From a virus: DNA of 50,392 bases. The stretch is taken from positions 1 to 50,392 of IMG/VR virus record IMGVR_UViG_3300037847_004028, one strand, 5' to 3'. The notes under the pieces were generated by a model. That model saw only the letters and a program-made list of their open reading frames with translations. It made no database searches and had not been told where the DNA came from. The first letter of the stretch is position 1. The number at the start of each line of letters is the position of its first letter. The translations under genes were made by a program, and so were the position numbers. Positions 32,018 through 41,570 of this stretch are shown one piece after another.

Positions 32018-33116
32018 GACATTAGGACAGAAGGTAGTTGATTTTTTACCAAGTCAACATAAAGACCCAAAGCGTAAAGCGGAACAAGAAAGAGGGTTGC
32101 AAGAACTTGTTGATTTTTTTGTACCGCAAACAAAAACAGATATTGCTTTGTCTGTATTGCCAATTGGCTTTATTGGTAAACATGGTAAAAAAGGATTAAA
32201 AGATGCAGTTGAGGCATTTGACAAATATAAAAGAAGTGGGGGAATGGATCATGCCAAATTCAAAGCAGACAAACTAAGTGGTCAGCTTACTGCAGATATG
32301 CGTAGCGAATTTTACGAAATGAAAGAATATCTTACAGATTGGATAAGAACATACAGGGGTACAAGAATGAATCCGTATGAACGTATGCCAAATGTGTTAA
32401 AGCCTACAGGAAATAAAAAAAGATTAGATGTGGATAATTTTCAAGCAGTTAATGAAGACCTTTTAAAACCAGTTCAATTGTATTTTGATGATTTAAAAAT
32501 TAATGATAAAAGCATTACTCTAGGTCAATATAGACATGAATTTGAAAATAATATTTCTAGTAAAGTTTTTGCTAATAGAAAAGTTTTTTATGATTCTCAT
32601 TTAACTGAATCTATTTCAGAAGCTATAAAGAGAAGTCCAACAGATTTAAGAAGAGCTAATTATTTGCATGAGTTAGTACATGCTTTAACATTTGGTGAAA
32701 GACTACTTCATAAAGATATGAGAACTATAATAGAAAAAGCAAAGTTTGAAAGTATTGAAGAATTAGGTGCAATGGTTATGCCAGGGGCTCCTTTTAAAAG
32801 AATGTTGTCAGGTAGGATTGCACCAATAAGTAAAAAAACTCATGAATATTTAGCAAGTCCCTCAGAAATATTTGCACGAATATTTGAACTCAGATATGAT
32901 TTAGGTGAAACTGCAACAAACCTAACAAGACAAAAAGTGCGTTTAAAAACAGATTTATTTCAAGAAAATAAACCATACACAGAATTACGAGCAGTTTTAT
33001 CTCATAAACAAATAGAAAATTTATATAACAATTTACCTGCAATGCTTCCGTTAGGAATGTTTGGTAAAGGTCAGTTTGAGAATGCTAATAAAAAAATAAA
33101 TGACAAAGATAAATAA
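32001..33116 (+). CDS. Putative zinc metallopeptidase next to terminase
   Basis: The 371-residue product contains YLHELVHAL (H223, E224, H227), the HExxH zinc-peptidase signature, and further on EYLASPSEIFARIFELR, whose Glu is a likely third metal ligand. The N-terminal 180 residues are basic and helical and unrecognised. No signal peptide is present. Such a protein beside the large terminase could be a virion-packaged or maturation protease, or a toxin-like passenger. It overlaps the terminase start by 17 bases, so they are co-expressed. Confidence 0.65.
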   Translation: MEPKRKTLGQKVVDFLPSQHKDPKRKAEQERGLQELVDFFVPQTKTDIALSVLPIGFIGKHGKKGLKDAVEAFDKYKRSGGMDHAKFKADKLSGQLTADMRSEFYEMKEYLTDWIRTYRGTRMNPYERMPNVLKPTGNKKRLDVDNFQAVNEDLLKPVQLYFDDLKINDKSITLGQYRHEFENNISSKVFANRKVFYDSHLTESISEAIKRSPTDLRRANYLHELVHALTFGERLLHKDMRTIIEKAKFESIEELGAMVMPGAPFKRMLSGRIAPISKKTHEYLASPSEIFARIFELRYDLGETATNLTRQKVRLKTDLFQENKPYTELRAVLSHKQIENLYNNLPAMLPLGMFGKGQFENANKKINDKDK

Positions 33117-34647
33117 TATATCCGTACAAGAAGAAGCATTAGAACTTGCTAAAAAAGATTTAATATCATTTGGTAAATTATTTTTACCCGATGATTTTTT
33201 GCGAAGCGAAACTCCTCCGTTTCACTACGAAGTAGCAGATACTATTAATAATCCTAATGATAAACAGGTGGCAATTATATTACCTCGTGGTCATGGAAAA
33301 ACCGTACTTACAAAAGCCTCTATACTCCATGACTTTCTTTTTTGCTCAGAGCCACAGTTTTATGGATGGGTATCTGCTACTCAAAAACTTGCAACAGGCA
33401 ATATGGATTATGTTAAATATCATTTAGAGTTTAACGAAAAGATTCATTATTACTTCGGTCAACAAAAAGGCAAGAAGTGGACTGAAGAAGATATTGAATT
33501 ACAGAATGGATGTAAACTTGTCTGTAAATCGAACATCTCAGGCATTCGTGGTGGTGCAAAGTTGCACAAACGATATGACCTAATAATATTGGATGATTTT
33601 GAAGATGAGAATAATACACTTACTCCAGAAAGTAGAGCAAAGAACGGAAACCTTATCACTGCGGTTGTTTATCCTGCTTTGGAGCCTCACACTGGTCGTT
33701 TGCGTATCAATGGTACTCCTGTGCATTTTGATAGCTTTATTAATAATCTTTTAGTGAATAATGAAAAAGCTAAAAAAGAAAAAAGAAAATTTGCATGGAA
33801 TGTTATTACATATACTGCATTAGATAAAAAAGGTAATAGTTTGTGGAATAGTTGGTTTCCTGTTAGCAAACTAGAAGAAAAAAAGAAGTTTTATCAAGAT
33901 TCGGGTATGCCTCATAAGTTCTATCAAGAATACATGATGCAAGTACAGAGTGCTGAAGATTCTATATTTAATCGTAAACATTTACGATATCATGATGTAA
34001 AATTTTCTATAGACGATGAAACAGGCATACCTTATGCATATTATAATGGTAAAGAGTTGCCTTTAAATATATATGCTGGTGTTGACCCTGCAACAGATAG
34101 TATGCGTTCAAATAGCGACTATAGCGTTTTAATTGTTATAGGCGTAGATGAGCATAACAATATATATGTTTTAGATTATATACGAAAACGTGGACTTCCT
34201 GTGATCGGTATACAAGGAGAAGATAAACTTGGTATTGTAGATTATATGTTTCAACTCCAAGCTCAATATAGTCCTAATTTATTTGTTGTTGAAGATACAA
34301 CAATGTCAAAACCAATATTTCAAGCATTGCGTAGTGAAATGAGAAGGCGAAACGATTTTAGTGTAAAGTTTCGTGAAGAAAAGCCAGGAACAAGAATGAG
34401 TAAGCTAGATAGAATACAAACTATACTTGCACAACGATTTGCAATTGGTTCTGTACATATTAGAAAAACCCATTTTGATTTAGAGCATGAAGTGTTAACT
34501 TTTGGACCAAGAATGGCTCATGATGACACGATTGACGCATTAGCCTACGCATGTAAATATGCATCCCCACCTAAAAACCTAACTGTCTCTAAGCAAGGAA
34601 TATATTCAAAATATAAACCCAAACCTAAATCTTGGGTTGTTGCATAG
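33100..34647 (+). CDS. terL: Terminase large subunit
   Basis: The 515-residue motor-nuclease shows Walker A PRGHGKTV (62-69), Walker B YDLIILDDFED (159-169), and the RNase H-like nuclease residues D329 (GVDPATD), E398 (VVEDTT) and the C-terminal HDDTIDALAYA (474-484). It pumps DNA into the prohead through the portal and cuts the concatemer. Length and motif spacing are normal. It starts within the metallopeptidase gene without a strong ribosome site, so translation may depend on coupling. Confidence 0.95.
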   Translation: MTKINNISVQEEALELAKKDLISFGKLFLPDDFLRSETPPFHYEVADTINNPNDKQVAIILPRGHGKTVLTKASILHDFLFCSEPQFYGWVSATQKLATGNMDYVKYHLEFNEKIHYYFGQQKGKKWTEEDIELQNGCKLVCKSNISGIRGGAKLHKRYDLIILDDFEDENNTLTPESRAKNGNLITAVVYPALEPHTGRLRINGTPVHFDSFINNLLVNNEKAKKEKRKFAWNVITYTALDKKGNSLWNSWFPVSKLEEKKKFYQDSGMPHKFYQEYMMQVQSAEDSIFNRKHLRYHDVKFSIDDETGIPYAYYNGKELPLNIYAGVDPATDSMRSNSDYSVLIVIGVDEHNNIYVLDYIRKRGLPVIGIQGEDKLGIVDYMFQLQAQYSPNLFVVEDTTMSKPIFQALRSEMRRRNDFSVKFREEKPGTRMSKLDRIQTILAQRFAIGSVHIRKTHFDLEHEVLTFGPRMAHDDTIDALAYACKYASPPKNLTVSKQGIYSKYKPKPKSWVVA

Positions 34648-34655
34648 GAGAACAC

Positions 34656-34883
34656 ATGAGTTTAAAACTAATCGCCTTAAAGTTAGCTGAACAACAAGCT
34701 GACGAGTTAGGGAAAAAAGCAGTTGAGTGGGTTCAGTCTGATGAATTTCAGGAAGACCTCGCTAGTAAAATAAATAAAAAAATTGACATACCTTTTGTAT
34801 CTGAAGAAAAAGAACAAATATTTTTTGAGAAGTGTGTTGATTTAGTAGCTGATATAATCGAAGGTTTATTTAAGGATAAATAA
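34656..34883 (+). CDS. 75-residue hypothetical protein between terminase and portal
   Basis: AGGAG precedes the ATG at 34656. The product (start MSLKLIALKLAEQQADELGK) is a helical, mildly acidic protein with an amphipathic middle and no membrane segment. Small proteins in this position are common in podovirus-like genomes and may help portal or motor assembly. Not recognised. Confidence 0.6.
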   Translation: MSLKLIALKLAEQQADELGKKAVEWVQSDEFQEDLASKINKKIDIPFVSEEKEQIFFEKCVDLVADIIEGLFKDK

Positions 34884-34885
34884 CT

Positions 34886-37135
34886 TTGACTCAAAAAGAC
34901 AAAGCAAATCGAATTAAATCGTTATTTGATTCCTTAAATGATGACCATAGAGTTGATTGGGAAACAGTCAATCAAGAAGGCTACGATTTTTATTTAGATA
35001 ATCAATTATCTAAAAAAGAAGTTGAAGCTCTTGAAGAGCAAGGAATGCCTACGTTTACAGTAAACAGGATAATACCCGTAGTTGAAATGTTAAATTTTTA
35101 TGCGACTGCGAATAATCCTCGATGGCAGGCAGTTGCTCAAGAGGGTAGCGATAGTGATGTGGCTGCTGTGTTTAGCGATGTTGCAGATTATATTTGGTCG
35201 CAAAGCGATGGTGCTACCCTCTATAGCAATGTTATTAACGATGCAGTTACCAAAAGCGTTGGTTATTTAATGGTAGATGTAGATGCAAATGCAGATAGAG
35301 GTATGGGTGAAGTAGTACTTAAAAATCCAAACTCATTTGATTTATGGATAGACCCTAAGTCTCGTGATCCATTGTATCGTGATGCTAGTTTTATGATATG
35401 TAGAAAAGTTCTTCCTAAAGAACAATTAATTAATATGTATCCTGAGTATACTGCTAAGATAAAAAAAGCTACAGGAACATTTAGCGAATATAATTATTCA
35501 CCTAATGAAATAGTAAGTGCAGACTTTCAAACAAATGATATAAATACTGCATACAACAATAGCGGTGGAGATTCTCCACTTATTGATTATATAGAGTGTT
35601 TTGAAAAAGAATCAAGAGCGTTCTATAATGTATTTATATCTATACCTCCGTCACCAGAAGAATTACAAAATGCTCAAAAACAAATAGAAGTGCAATTAGA
35701 AGAAGCATCTAAAGAAATGCAAATACAGTTGCAAGAAGTTCAAAATCAATTACAACAAGCAGTTGATGGTGGACAAATGTTGCCTGATAGGATGGCAATA
35801 GAGCTTGAAAAGAAAATGAAACAAAACGAATCACAATTAGCACAAATGTCAACAAAGCTTATGAGTGAAGCACAATTAGCATTGACAAAAACAGATAATA
35901 AAGTGCTTAGTGAAAAAGCATATAACGTTTTGTTACAAGATGAACAAACTGCACAATTTATTACAAACGCAGTAAAATTTTATAAGAAGGTTATTAAATT
36001 AACCTGCACTGTTGGCGACCAGTTCATCAAGGAACGCGACCTTCCTAGTGAACACTACCCGATTATCCCATTCACATATAAATGGACTGGTACGCCATTC
36101 CCTATGAGTGCAGTATCGCCACTTGTAGGTAAACAAAAAGAAATCAACAAAGCACATCAATTAATGGTTCACAATGCATCATTAGGTTCAAGCTTACGAT
36201 GGATGTATGAAGAAGGTGCCATTGATACAAGTTATTGGGAACAATATAGTGCTTCTCCTGGGGCATTACTTCCAGTAAATAGTGGTTATCAAGCACCGCA
36301 ACCTGTTATGCCAATGCAACTTTCTAATGCCTTTGCAAATATTGTAGAAAGTGGTAAAAGAGAAATGGAATATTTAGCTGGAATTTTTAGCCAAGCTATG
36401 GGTAATCCAACAGGACAATCAGAAACGTATAGAGGAATGTTAGCTTTAGATGAATATGGTACTAGAAGAGTAAAGCAATGGATGAAATCAGCTATAGAAC
36501 CAGCATTAGTGCAAGTAGGTAAAGTTGTAAAAGATTATAGTCAGGCAGTTTATAAGGCACATAAAGTATTCCGATTGGTGCAACCAAATAATATGTCTGA
36601 AGAAAAACAAGTGCAGTTAAATATTCCAATGTATAACGATATGGGTGAAGCTATTGGCAAATTTATGGATTATAGTGCTGGAAAATTTGATGTACGAATT
36701 ATTGGTGGTTCTACATTGCCACTTAACAGGTGGGCATATCTATCTGAATTAAAAGAATTATTAAAGCTAGGTGTAGTAGATGATATTGCAGTTTTAGCTG
36801 AGACAGATGTAAAGCAAAAAGATAAAATTGCTGAACGAAAGTCATTATATGCACAAATGCAAAAGAAGATTTCTTCGCTTGAGAAACAAGTAAAAGACCA
36901 AGCGGGAATAAGGCAGACCCTTGAAAGGCAACTGATACAATCAGGAGTCAAAGCAAAGGTGATGCAAGTTGAGAATGAAGTGCGTAAGAATGCTGGTGAT
37001 ACAATGGTTAAGATGAAAGATACGCAAAGACGTATGCAGTCTGACCGAGATATGACTAGAGAAAAATTACGCTTAATCGAACAACAAACAAGGAAAGCAA
37101 ATGGAAATGGAAACAATGGTAAACCCAGAGACTGA
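34886..37135 (+). CDS. Portal protein
   Basis: The 749-residue product begins at TTG (34886) with AAGGA 9 bases upstream. The N-terminal third (TVNRIIPVVEMLNFYATANN, then LMVDVD and NSFDLWIDP) matches P22-type portal proteins of short-tailed phages. Residues about 255-350 are a long Gln/Glu-rich coiled coil, and the last 130 residues form another one, a plan like the crown/barrel of long portals. It forms the dodecameric ring at the packaging vertex. Scaffold and capsid follow directly. Confidence 0.88.
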   Translation: MTQKDKANRIKSLFDSLNDDHRVDWETVNQEGYDFYLDNQLSKKEVEALEEQGMPTFTVNRIIPVVEMLNFYATANNPRWQAVAQEGSDSDVAAVFSDVADYIWSQSDGATLYSNVINDAVTKSVGYLMVDVDANADRGMGEVVLKNPNSFDLWIDPKSRDPLYRDASFMICRKVLPKEQLINMYPEYTAKIKKATGTFSEYNYSPNEIVSADFQTNDINTAYNNSGGDSPLIDYIECFEKESRAFYNVFISIPPSPEELQNAQKQIEVQLEEASKEMQIQLQEVQNQLQQAVDGGQMLPDRMAIELEKKMKQNESQLAQMSTKLMSEAQLALTKTDNKVLSEKAYNVLLQDEQTAQFITNAVKFYKKVIKLTCTVGDQFIKERDLPSEHYPIIPFTYKWTGTPFPMSAVSPLVGKQKEINKAHQLMVHNASLGSSLRWMYEEGAIDTSYWEQYSASPGALLPVNSGYQAPQPVMPMQLSNAFANIVESGKREMEYLAGIFSQAMGNPTGQSETYRGMLALDEYGTRRVKQWMKSAIEPALVQVGKVVKDYSQAVYKAHKVFRLVQPNNMSEEKQVQLNIPMYNDMGEAIGKFMDYSAGKFDVRIIGGSTLPLNRWAYLSELKELLKLGVVDDIAVLAETDVKQKDKIAERKSLYAQMQKKISSLEKQVKDQAGIRQTLERQLIQSGVKAKVMQVENEVRKNAGDTMVKMKDTQRRMQSDRDMTREKLRLIEQQTRKANGNGNNGKPRD

Positions 37136-37991
37136 TGACAATACTGTTCCTCAAGAAGCAGTAGAAGATTCAATTTTTGGCTCCGAAGAAAACCAGTTCT
37201 TTGCCGATCTAGACCAAGAGGTCAATGGACTTATCCAAGATGATGATATTGTTGAGGATGTGTCCGAACTACCACAAGTGGAAGAATCGGTAACTCAGGC
37301 TCCTGTAGAAGGTAACCCTGACTCTGAACAACAATATGTGGATTATGAGAAAAGGTACAAAGACTCTTCAAGAGAAGCTCAAAAAATGAAAGCAAAGCTT
37401 GATGAGATTGAACCTTTTATGCCTATCCTTAATCGTATGAATGAGGATGAAGGCTTGGTAGAAACAGTTAAAGACTACTTAGTAAACGGAAAGACAACAG
37501 CGAACTCTCTAAATCTTCCTGAAGACTTTGATTTCGACATGGAAGATGCGATGAAAAATCCAACGAGTGATTCAGCTAAGTATTTTAACTCAGTTATGGA
37601 CAATGCAGTAAGTCAAAAAGTAAATAGCATATTAGGTGCAGAAAGAGAAGCCACACAAAGGCGACAAGCACAAGAAGAACAAAGCAAAAATGCTACAGAG
37701 TTCAAATCAAGAATGAATATATCAGATGAACAATTTGATGAAATGATGGATTGGGCAAATAAACACAATATGACTTATGATGATATTTATTACATGAAAA
37801 ATCGTGATAAAATATCTGCAAACGTTAGTAACGCAACGAGAAAAGATATGTTGAATCAAATGCAGTCTGTAAGGGAAATACCTACATCACAAAGTAATGT
37901 AAACTCTGTAGATGTAAAAACTGACCCAAACAAATCTGTGTTGGATGCTATCAAAAATTTAGATGGTGGAACTGATAACCTTTTCGGCTAA
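37101..37991 (+). CDS. Scaffolding protein
   Basis: The 296-residue product is acidic, helical and low in hydrophobic residues, with a long coiled coil (YEKRYKDSSREAQKMKAKLD) and a Gln/Asn-rich tail. It lies between portal and capsid genes and overlaps the portal end by 35 bases. These are the standard marks of a scaffold that guides capsid assembly and is then removed. The putative metallopeptidase upstream could take part in that removal, though P22-like phages need no protease. Confidence 0.75.
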   Translation: MEMETMVNPETDDNTVPQEAVEDSIFGSEENQFFADLDQEVNGLIQDDDIVEDVSELPQVEESVTQAPVEGNPDSEQQYVDYEKRYKDSSREAQKMKAKLDEIEPFMPILNRMNEDEGLVETVKDYLVNGKTTANSLNLPEDFDFDMEDAMKNPTSDSAKYFNSVMDNAVSQKVNSILGAEREATQRRQAQEEQSKNATEFKSRMNISDEQFDEMMDWANKHNMTYDDIYYMKNRDKISANVSNATRKDMLNQMQSVREIPTSQSNVNSVDVKTDPNKSVLDAIKNLDGGTDNLFG

Positions 37992-38014
37992 GATAAATAG
38001 AAAAGGAGTTTAAC

Positions 38015-39556
38015 ATGGCAGACAATCCATTTAAACTATCATCTTTAGGTCAACAACCTGCTGTAACTGCTGATCAAAGTAAGATTGGTGATTTACGCAG
38101 ACGGTATAACTTTGGTGCATCAGTATCTGAGTTAGCTATTGACCAAACCCCATTTTTCAGGTTTATTTCACAGGTTGGAAATGCTCCAACAGATGACCCT
38201 GAGTTCAAATCAACCGAAGAAAGACATAGCTTTCATAAAAGATATGCCTATGTAATTGGACACGATGCTGATTATGCTTCTGGTGACCCTAGCATAACAG
38301 ATAGTGATTATGCTGGTACAGCATTAGGTGAAGGCGAATTTGTAAAAGGTCAAGTATTCTCATTAAAGTTAGAAGCTGATTTTAAATCTGCTGGTAACGT
38401 ACAAAGCATACTTGGTCAAACTGCAATTGCAATTGGTGCAGATGGTACAAAACCAATTTGGATTTTAAAAGACCAATTGTTACGCATCCCTGTTGATATC
38501 GTAACAAGTGCTTCTGATGATACAAAGTTATCTGAAGATTACATTATTGTAAAGGTCTTAGCTACTAAAGATGGTACTACAGATAGTGGGTCTGATGCTA
38601 ATGCAGTATATGTAGGATGCGAAGTTGTTCGTGGAACTGTAGGTGCTAGTACTGCTATACCAGTATTTAAAGGTTCATCTTATGCTGATAGTGCATATAG
38701 CATAACTGCTGCTGCAGGTGAAGCTAATAAAGTATATGCAGTTGGTTCTGCACATGCTGAAGGTAGTTCTTTTCCAGCAACTTACAAAGATAGTCCATAT
38801 CTAGTTCGTACTGGGTACACGCAGATATTTAAGACTACTTGTCAAATGACAAATACTGCAAGAGCTACTCAACTAAAGATGGTTCCAGATGAGTGGGCAA
38901 GAATATGGAAGAACAAGCTAATTGAACATAAATACGACATGGAACAAGCGTTATTGTTTGGTCGTGGTTCTTATGATGCTTCTAACAGAATCGGTTATAC
39001 TCAAGGTATCGTAGACTTCGTACTACAAGAAGGTAATGTATTTTCTTGGGATGTAAATAAGTCACAAGACGATTTTCTAGAAGATATGAGTGATTTCTTA
39101 GACCCTCGCTACAACAATGCAAATGCTACTCTTTTTATGTGTAGTACTGCAGTGTATAACTGGCTACATAAGTTAGGTGGTTACATGACTGCTAATGCAA
39201 AAGAAGCTGGTGATGGTACGTTAGGAAACTCATTTGCAAGATTAGATATGAACATAATGAACAAGTCAAAGAAATTTGGTTTGGACATTACAACAATATC
39301 TACACCATATGGAGATATGAATGTTACTCGTAACATCCATCTCGATGGTGGTGCGGCTGGTGCTTCAATCGTTGCGGTAAACATGCAACATGTTAAGTAC
39401 AGACCACTTGCAGGTAATGGTATCAATCGTGACACTTCAATCTATGTTGGAGTTCAGTCACTTGAGAACACAGGTGTTGATAGAAGGATCGACCTCATTC
39501 AAACTGAGGCTGGTCTACAGTGCAACATGCCTGAAGCTCATGCGGTTTGGAAGTAA
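38015..39556 (+). CDS. Major capsid protein
   Basis: The 513-residue product follows a strong AAGGAG site, as expected for the most abundant protein. RRYNFGASVSELAIDQTPFF near the start, then EWARIWKNKLIEHKYDMEQALLFG, and the late STPYGDMNVTRN and TGVDRRIDLIQTEAGLQ blocks suit HK97-fold capsid proteins of the SU10/DUF5309 type. Residues about 90-240 hold a beta-rich insertion. A strong hairpin follows the stop codon. The family label is from motif memory. Confidence 0.85.
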   Translation: MADNPFKLSSLGQQPAVTADQSKIGDLRRRYNFGASVSELAIDQTPFFRFISQVGNAPTDDPEFKSTEERHSFHKRYAYVIGHDADYASGDPSITDSDYAGTALGEGEFVKGQVFSLKLEADFKSAGNVQSILGQTAIAIGADGTKPIWILKDQLLRIPVDIVTSASDDTKLSEDYIIVKVLATKDGTTDSGSDANAVYVGCEVVRGTVGASTAIPVFKGSSYADSAYSITAAAGEANKVYAVGSAHAEGSSFPATYKDSPYLVRTGYTQIFKTTCQMTNTARATQLKMVPDEWARIWKNKLIEHKYDMEQALLFGRGSYDASNRIGYTQGIVDFVLQEGNVFSWDVNKSQDDFLEDMSDFLDPRYNNANATLFMCSTAVYNWLHKLGGYMTANAKEAGDGTLGNSFARLDMNIMNKSKKFGLDITTISTPYGDMNVTRNIHLDGGAAGASIVAVNMQHVKYRPLAGNGINRDTSIYVGVQSLENTGVDRRIDLIQTEAGLQCNMPEAHAVWK

Positions 39557-39576
39557 CCTAACCTTATAATGTTGTT

Positions 39577-39596
39577 TGAGGGGAGCAATCCCCTCA
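39577..39596 (+). terminator. Hairpin after the capsid gene
   Basis: TGAGGGG and CCCCTCA pair around AGCAAT, 21 bases after the capsid stop. No U-run follows, so it is probably a partial terminator or an RNA-stability element that raises capsid mRNA over downstream genes. Confidence 0.65.
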
Positions 39597-39615
39597 TTCA
39601 ACTAAGGAGTTAATT

Positions 39616-40485
39616 ATGGCGAATTGGACAGAACAAATAACAGATATGGCTGGTACACTAGCAAATAGTGAAAGCGTTTCTACTCATATGGATAATGCAG
39701 TTATTGATGTTATAAATAAACTCTCACGAATTAATCCTAGTATGCTTTATTTGTTTGCTGATGAAGTAAAAAATTCAGGTGGTAGTAGCAACGTAGATTT
39801 AACTGATAATAATTTAATATTAAGAGTAAGTAGAAGATTTGATGCTACTGATAGTAGGTATAGAGACTGTAAAGAAATTATGCCTACTCAAGTAGGAGAT
39901 TATAGTGATTCTACTAGTTTATATAGTGCTTCAAAAGAATATCCAGTTTTTTACAGAGAGGAAAGTGCAATAAAAGTTTTACCTGCACAACTTACTGCTG
40001 AATATATTATAGTGGATAAAGTTGTTTATGGAACTGTGACCAATATAACGGGTGATCAAAATGGTGCAATAAATAATTTTCCAAGTGGGATGTATCCTAT
40101 GGTCGTTTGTCATGCATCAATGAATACAATTCTTGAAAAAATGGCTGAAACACTACCTGCAGGCGGTCTGCAAGAATTAGATTTATTAGAAATAAATGGT
40201 AATTCTTTTTCAGATAATGCATCGCCTACTAATGCAGAATTAGATGACCCTAAAAAATATTTTGCACGATTAAGGCTATTTATTAATGCAGATGAAGACA
40301 CAGAACTATCTGCAGTTCAATTAGAAAAAATTAAAGCATATTTAACTTGGTATAGTACAAGTATAGAAAAAAATAAAACTGATTATAATTGGTTGATGGA
40401 ACGTTTAGTGGTTTTAAAAGATAGGTATGAAAAAATGTTCTTGCCATACATACAACAAAAAGAAGATAACGATGGCAGAAATTAA
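39616..40485 (+). CDS. Head-tail connector (adaptor) protein
   Basis: The 289-residue product follows AAGGAG and begins with a helical block (VSTHMDNAVIDVINKLSRI) typical of adaptor proteins that dock under the portal. A beta-rich middle and helical C-terminus (ERLVVLKDRYEKMFLPYIQQ) follow. Its place directly after the capsid gene fits a podovirus adaptor or head completion protein. I cannot assign a family with certainty. Confidence 0.6.
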   Translation: MANWTEQITDMAGTLANSESVSTHMDNAVIDVINKLSRINPSMLYLFADEVKNSGGSSNVDLTDNNLILRVSRRFDATDSRYRDCKEIMPTQVGDYSDSTSLYSASKEYPVFYREESAIKVLPAQLTAEYIIVDKVVYGTVTNITGDQNGAINNFPSGMYPMVVCHASMNTILEKMAETLPAGGLQELDLLEINGNSFSDNASPTNAELDDPKKYFARLRLFINADEDTELSAVQLEKIKAYLTWYSTSIEKNKTDYNWLMERLVVLKDRYEKMFLPYIQQKEDNDGRN

Positions 40486-40654
40486 ACCTACAACAAATTG
40501 GTCAGTAAATACAGTAGGAAATACTTCTTGGTCAGTAAATATTATTGGTGGCACAACTACAACATATAAAATTGGTAGTGTGCTTATATGGGGAAGTGTA
40601 AGTACTAAAAATCTTGTATGGGAAACTATTACATCTAAATGGAGTGCTGAATGA
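40472..40654 (+). CDS. 60-residue Trp-rich repeat protein
   Basis: The ATG at 40472 lies inside the end of the connector gene. The product contains two near-repeats, NWSVNTVGNT and SWSVNIIGGT, plus LIWGSV and LVWETIT, so it is probably a small beta-sheet structural protein (decoration or tail). It overlaps the next gene by ATGA. No family recognised. Confidence 0.65.
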   Translation: MAEIKPTTNWSVNTVGNTSWSVNIIGGTTTTYKIGSVLIWGSVSTKNLVWETITSKWSAE

Positions 40655-40935
40655 AAGTAAAAGAATTAATGGAAAGAGTTGGTACTACAAATTTTGGTTT
40701 TACCAAAGCATTTATTGCCGATGGTCTTAGAGAAATAAATAGTATGACAGAAGAATCTGTAAGTGTTGCTAAAACTGATTTAGTAAAAGACCAACGTTAT
40801 TATGCTATGCAAGATTCTGATGTAAGTGGAATGGTAAAAATTTTAAATGTTTCTATTCTTGATTCAGATACTGGAACATATACAAATATCAATAGAGTAG
40901 TCGGAAGTGTAAGTGTAGATAAGGATCAATTATGA
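40651..40935 (+). CDS. 94-residue probable head-tail protein
   Basis: It is coupled by ATGA overlaps on both sides. The pattern of an N-terminal helix (FIADGLREINSMTEES) followed by beta strands (YYAMQDSDVSGMVKILNVSI) is that of small connector or neck proteins in marine phages. Function inferred from position. Confidence 0.6.
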   Translation: MKVKELMERVGTTNFGFTKAFIADGLREINSMTEESVSVAKTDLVKDQRYYAMQDSDVSGMVKILNVSILDSDTGTYTNINRVVGSVSVDKDQL

Positions 40936-41306
40936 ACAATCCAATTAGAATTAATGATACAAAGTATGGATATTATGTTGAAGGTGGAAACATTGGCATA
41001 ATAGAACAAAATATAGAAACAGGTAAGTATGATAGTCCTACAAAAAATATAACTAATGGATTAATGATACGTTTTACATCAATGCCTGTTTTACCTACAA
41101 GTGAATCTTCCACTTTAGATGTTGATGAATTATTAGCAATGGCTTTAGTTGATTATGTAAAGGCTAAAATATTTGAACAACAAGGTGATTATGATAAAAG
41201 ACAATTTCATATGAGAGAATTTAAAAAACATGTTATGCAACATCAGAAAAACAAAAATGGTGGTGCAAAAATAATAATTCCAACTGGTGTTGGAGCAATT
41301 AGATAA
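40932..41306 (+). CDS. 124-residue probable neck/tail completion protein
   Basis: The N-terminal half is beta-rich (KYGYYVEGGNIGIIEQN), the C-terminal half helical (LLAMALVDYVKAKIFEQQGD). It is coupled by ATGA to the gene before it. A similar alpha/beta layout is found in connector proteins that assess local structure between head and tail. Not recognised by name. Confidence 0.6.
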   Translation: MNNPIRINDTKYGYYVEGGNIGIIEQNIETGKYDSPTKNITNGLMIRFTSMPVLPTSESSTLDVDELLAMALVDYVKAKIFEQQGDYDKRQFHMREFKKHVMQHQKNKNGGAKIIIPTGVGAIR

Positions 41307-41315
41307 GGAGATAAA

Positions 41316-41570
41316 ATGGGCGTAATAGATTACGGAAATAAGACCATGAATAGCTGGTCAGCACAAGAGTCAGTAGCACCTTATATTAAAGCAGTTGTTA
41401 GTACTGGTGCTGAAGTAAGTGCTTCAAGAGCAGTTATAAATGTAGGTACTGCAGCTAACATTACTTTAACTATTGGCGGTAAAGATGTGGTTATTTTTTT
41501 AAATAAAGGAGAGATATATCCTATCTCAGCTACAAAATCAAGCAGTAACAATATCATATTTCTATATTAA
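41316..41570 (+). CDS. 84-residue small beta-rich structural protein
   Basis: AAGGAG precedes the ATG. The product has mainly beta strands (ASRAVINVGTAANITLTIGG and KDVVIFLNKGEIYPISA), as in small decoration or cement proteins. The stop overlaps the next start by TAATG. Function not recognised. Confidence 0.6.
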   Translation: MGVIDYGNKTMNSWSAQESVAPYIKAVVSTGAEVSASRAVINVGTAANITLTIGGKDVVIFLNKGEIYPISATKSSSNNIIFLY

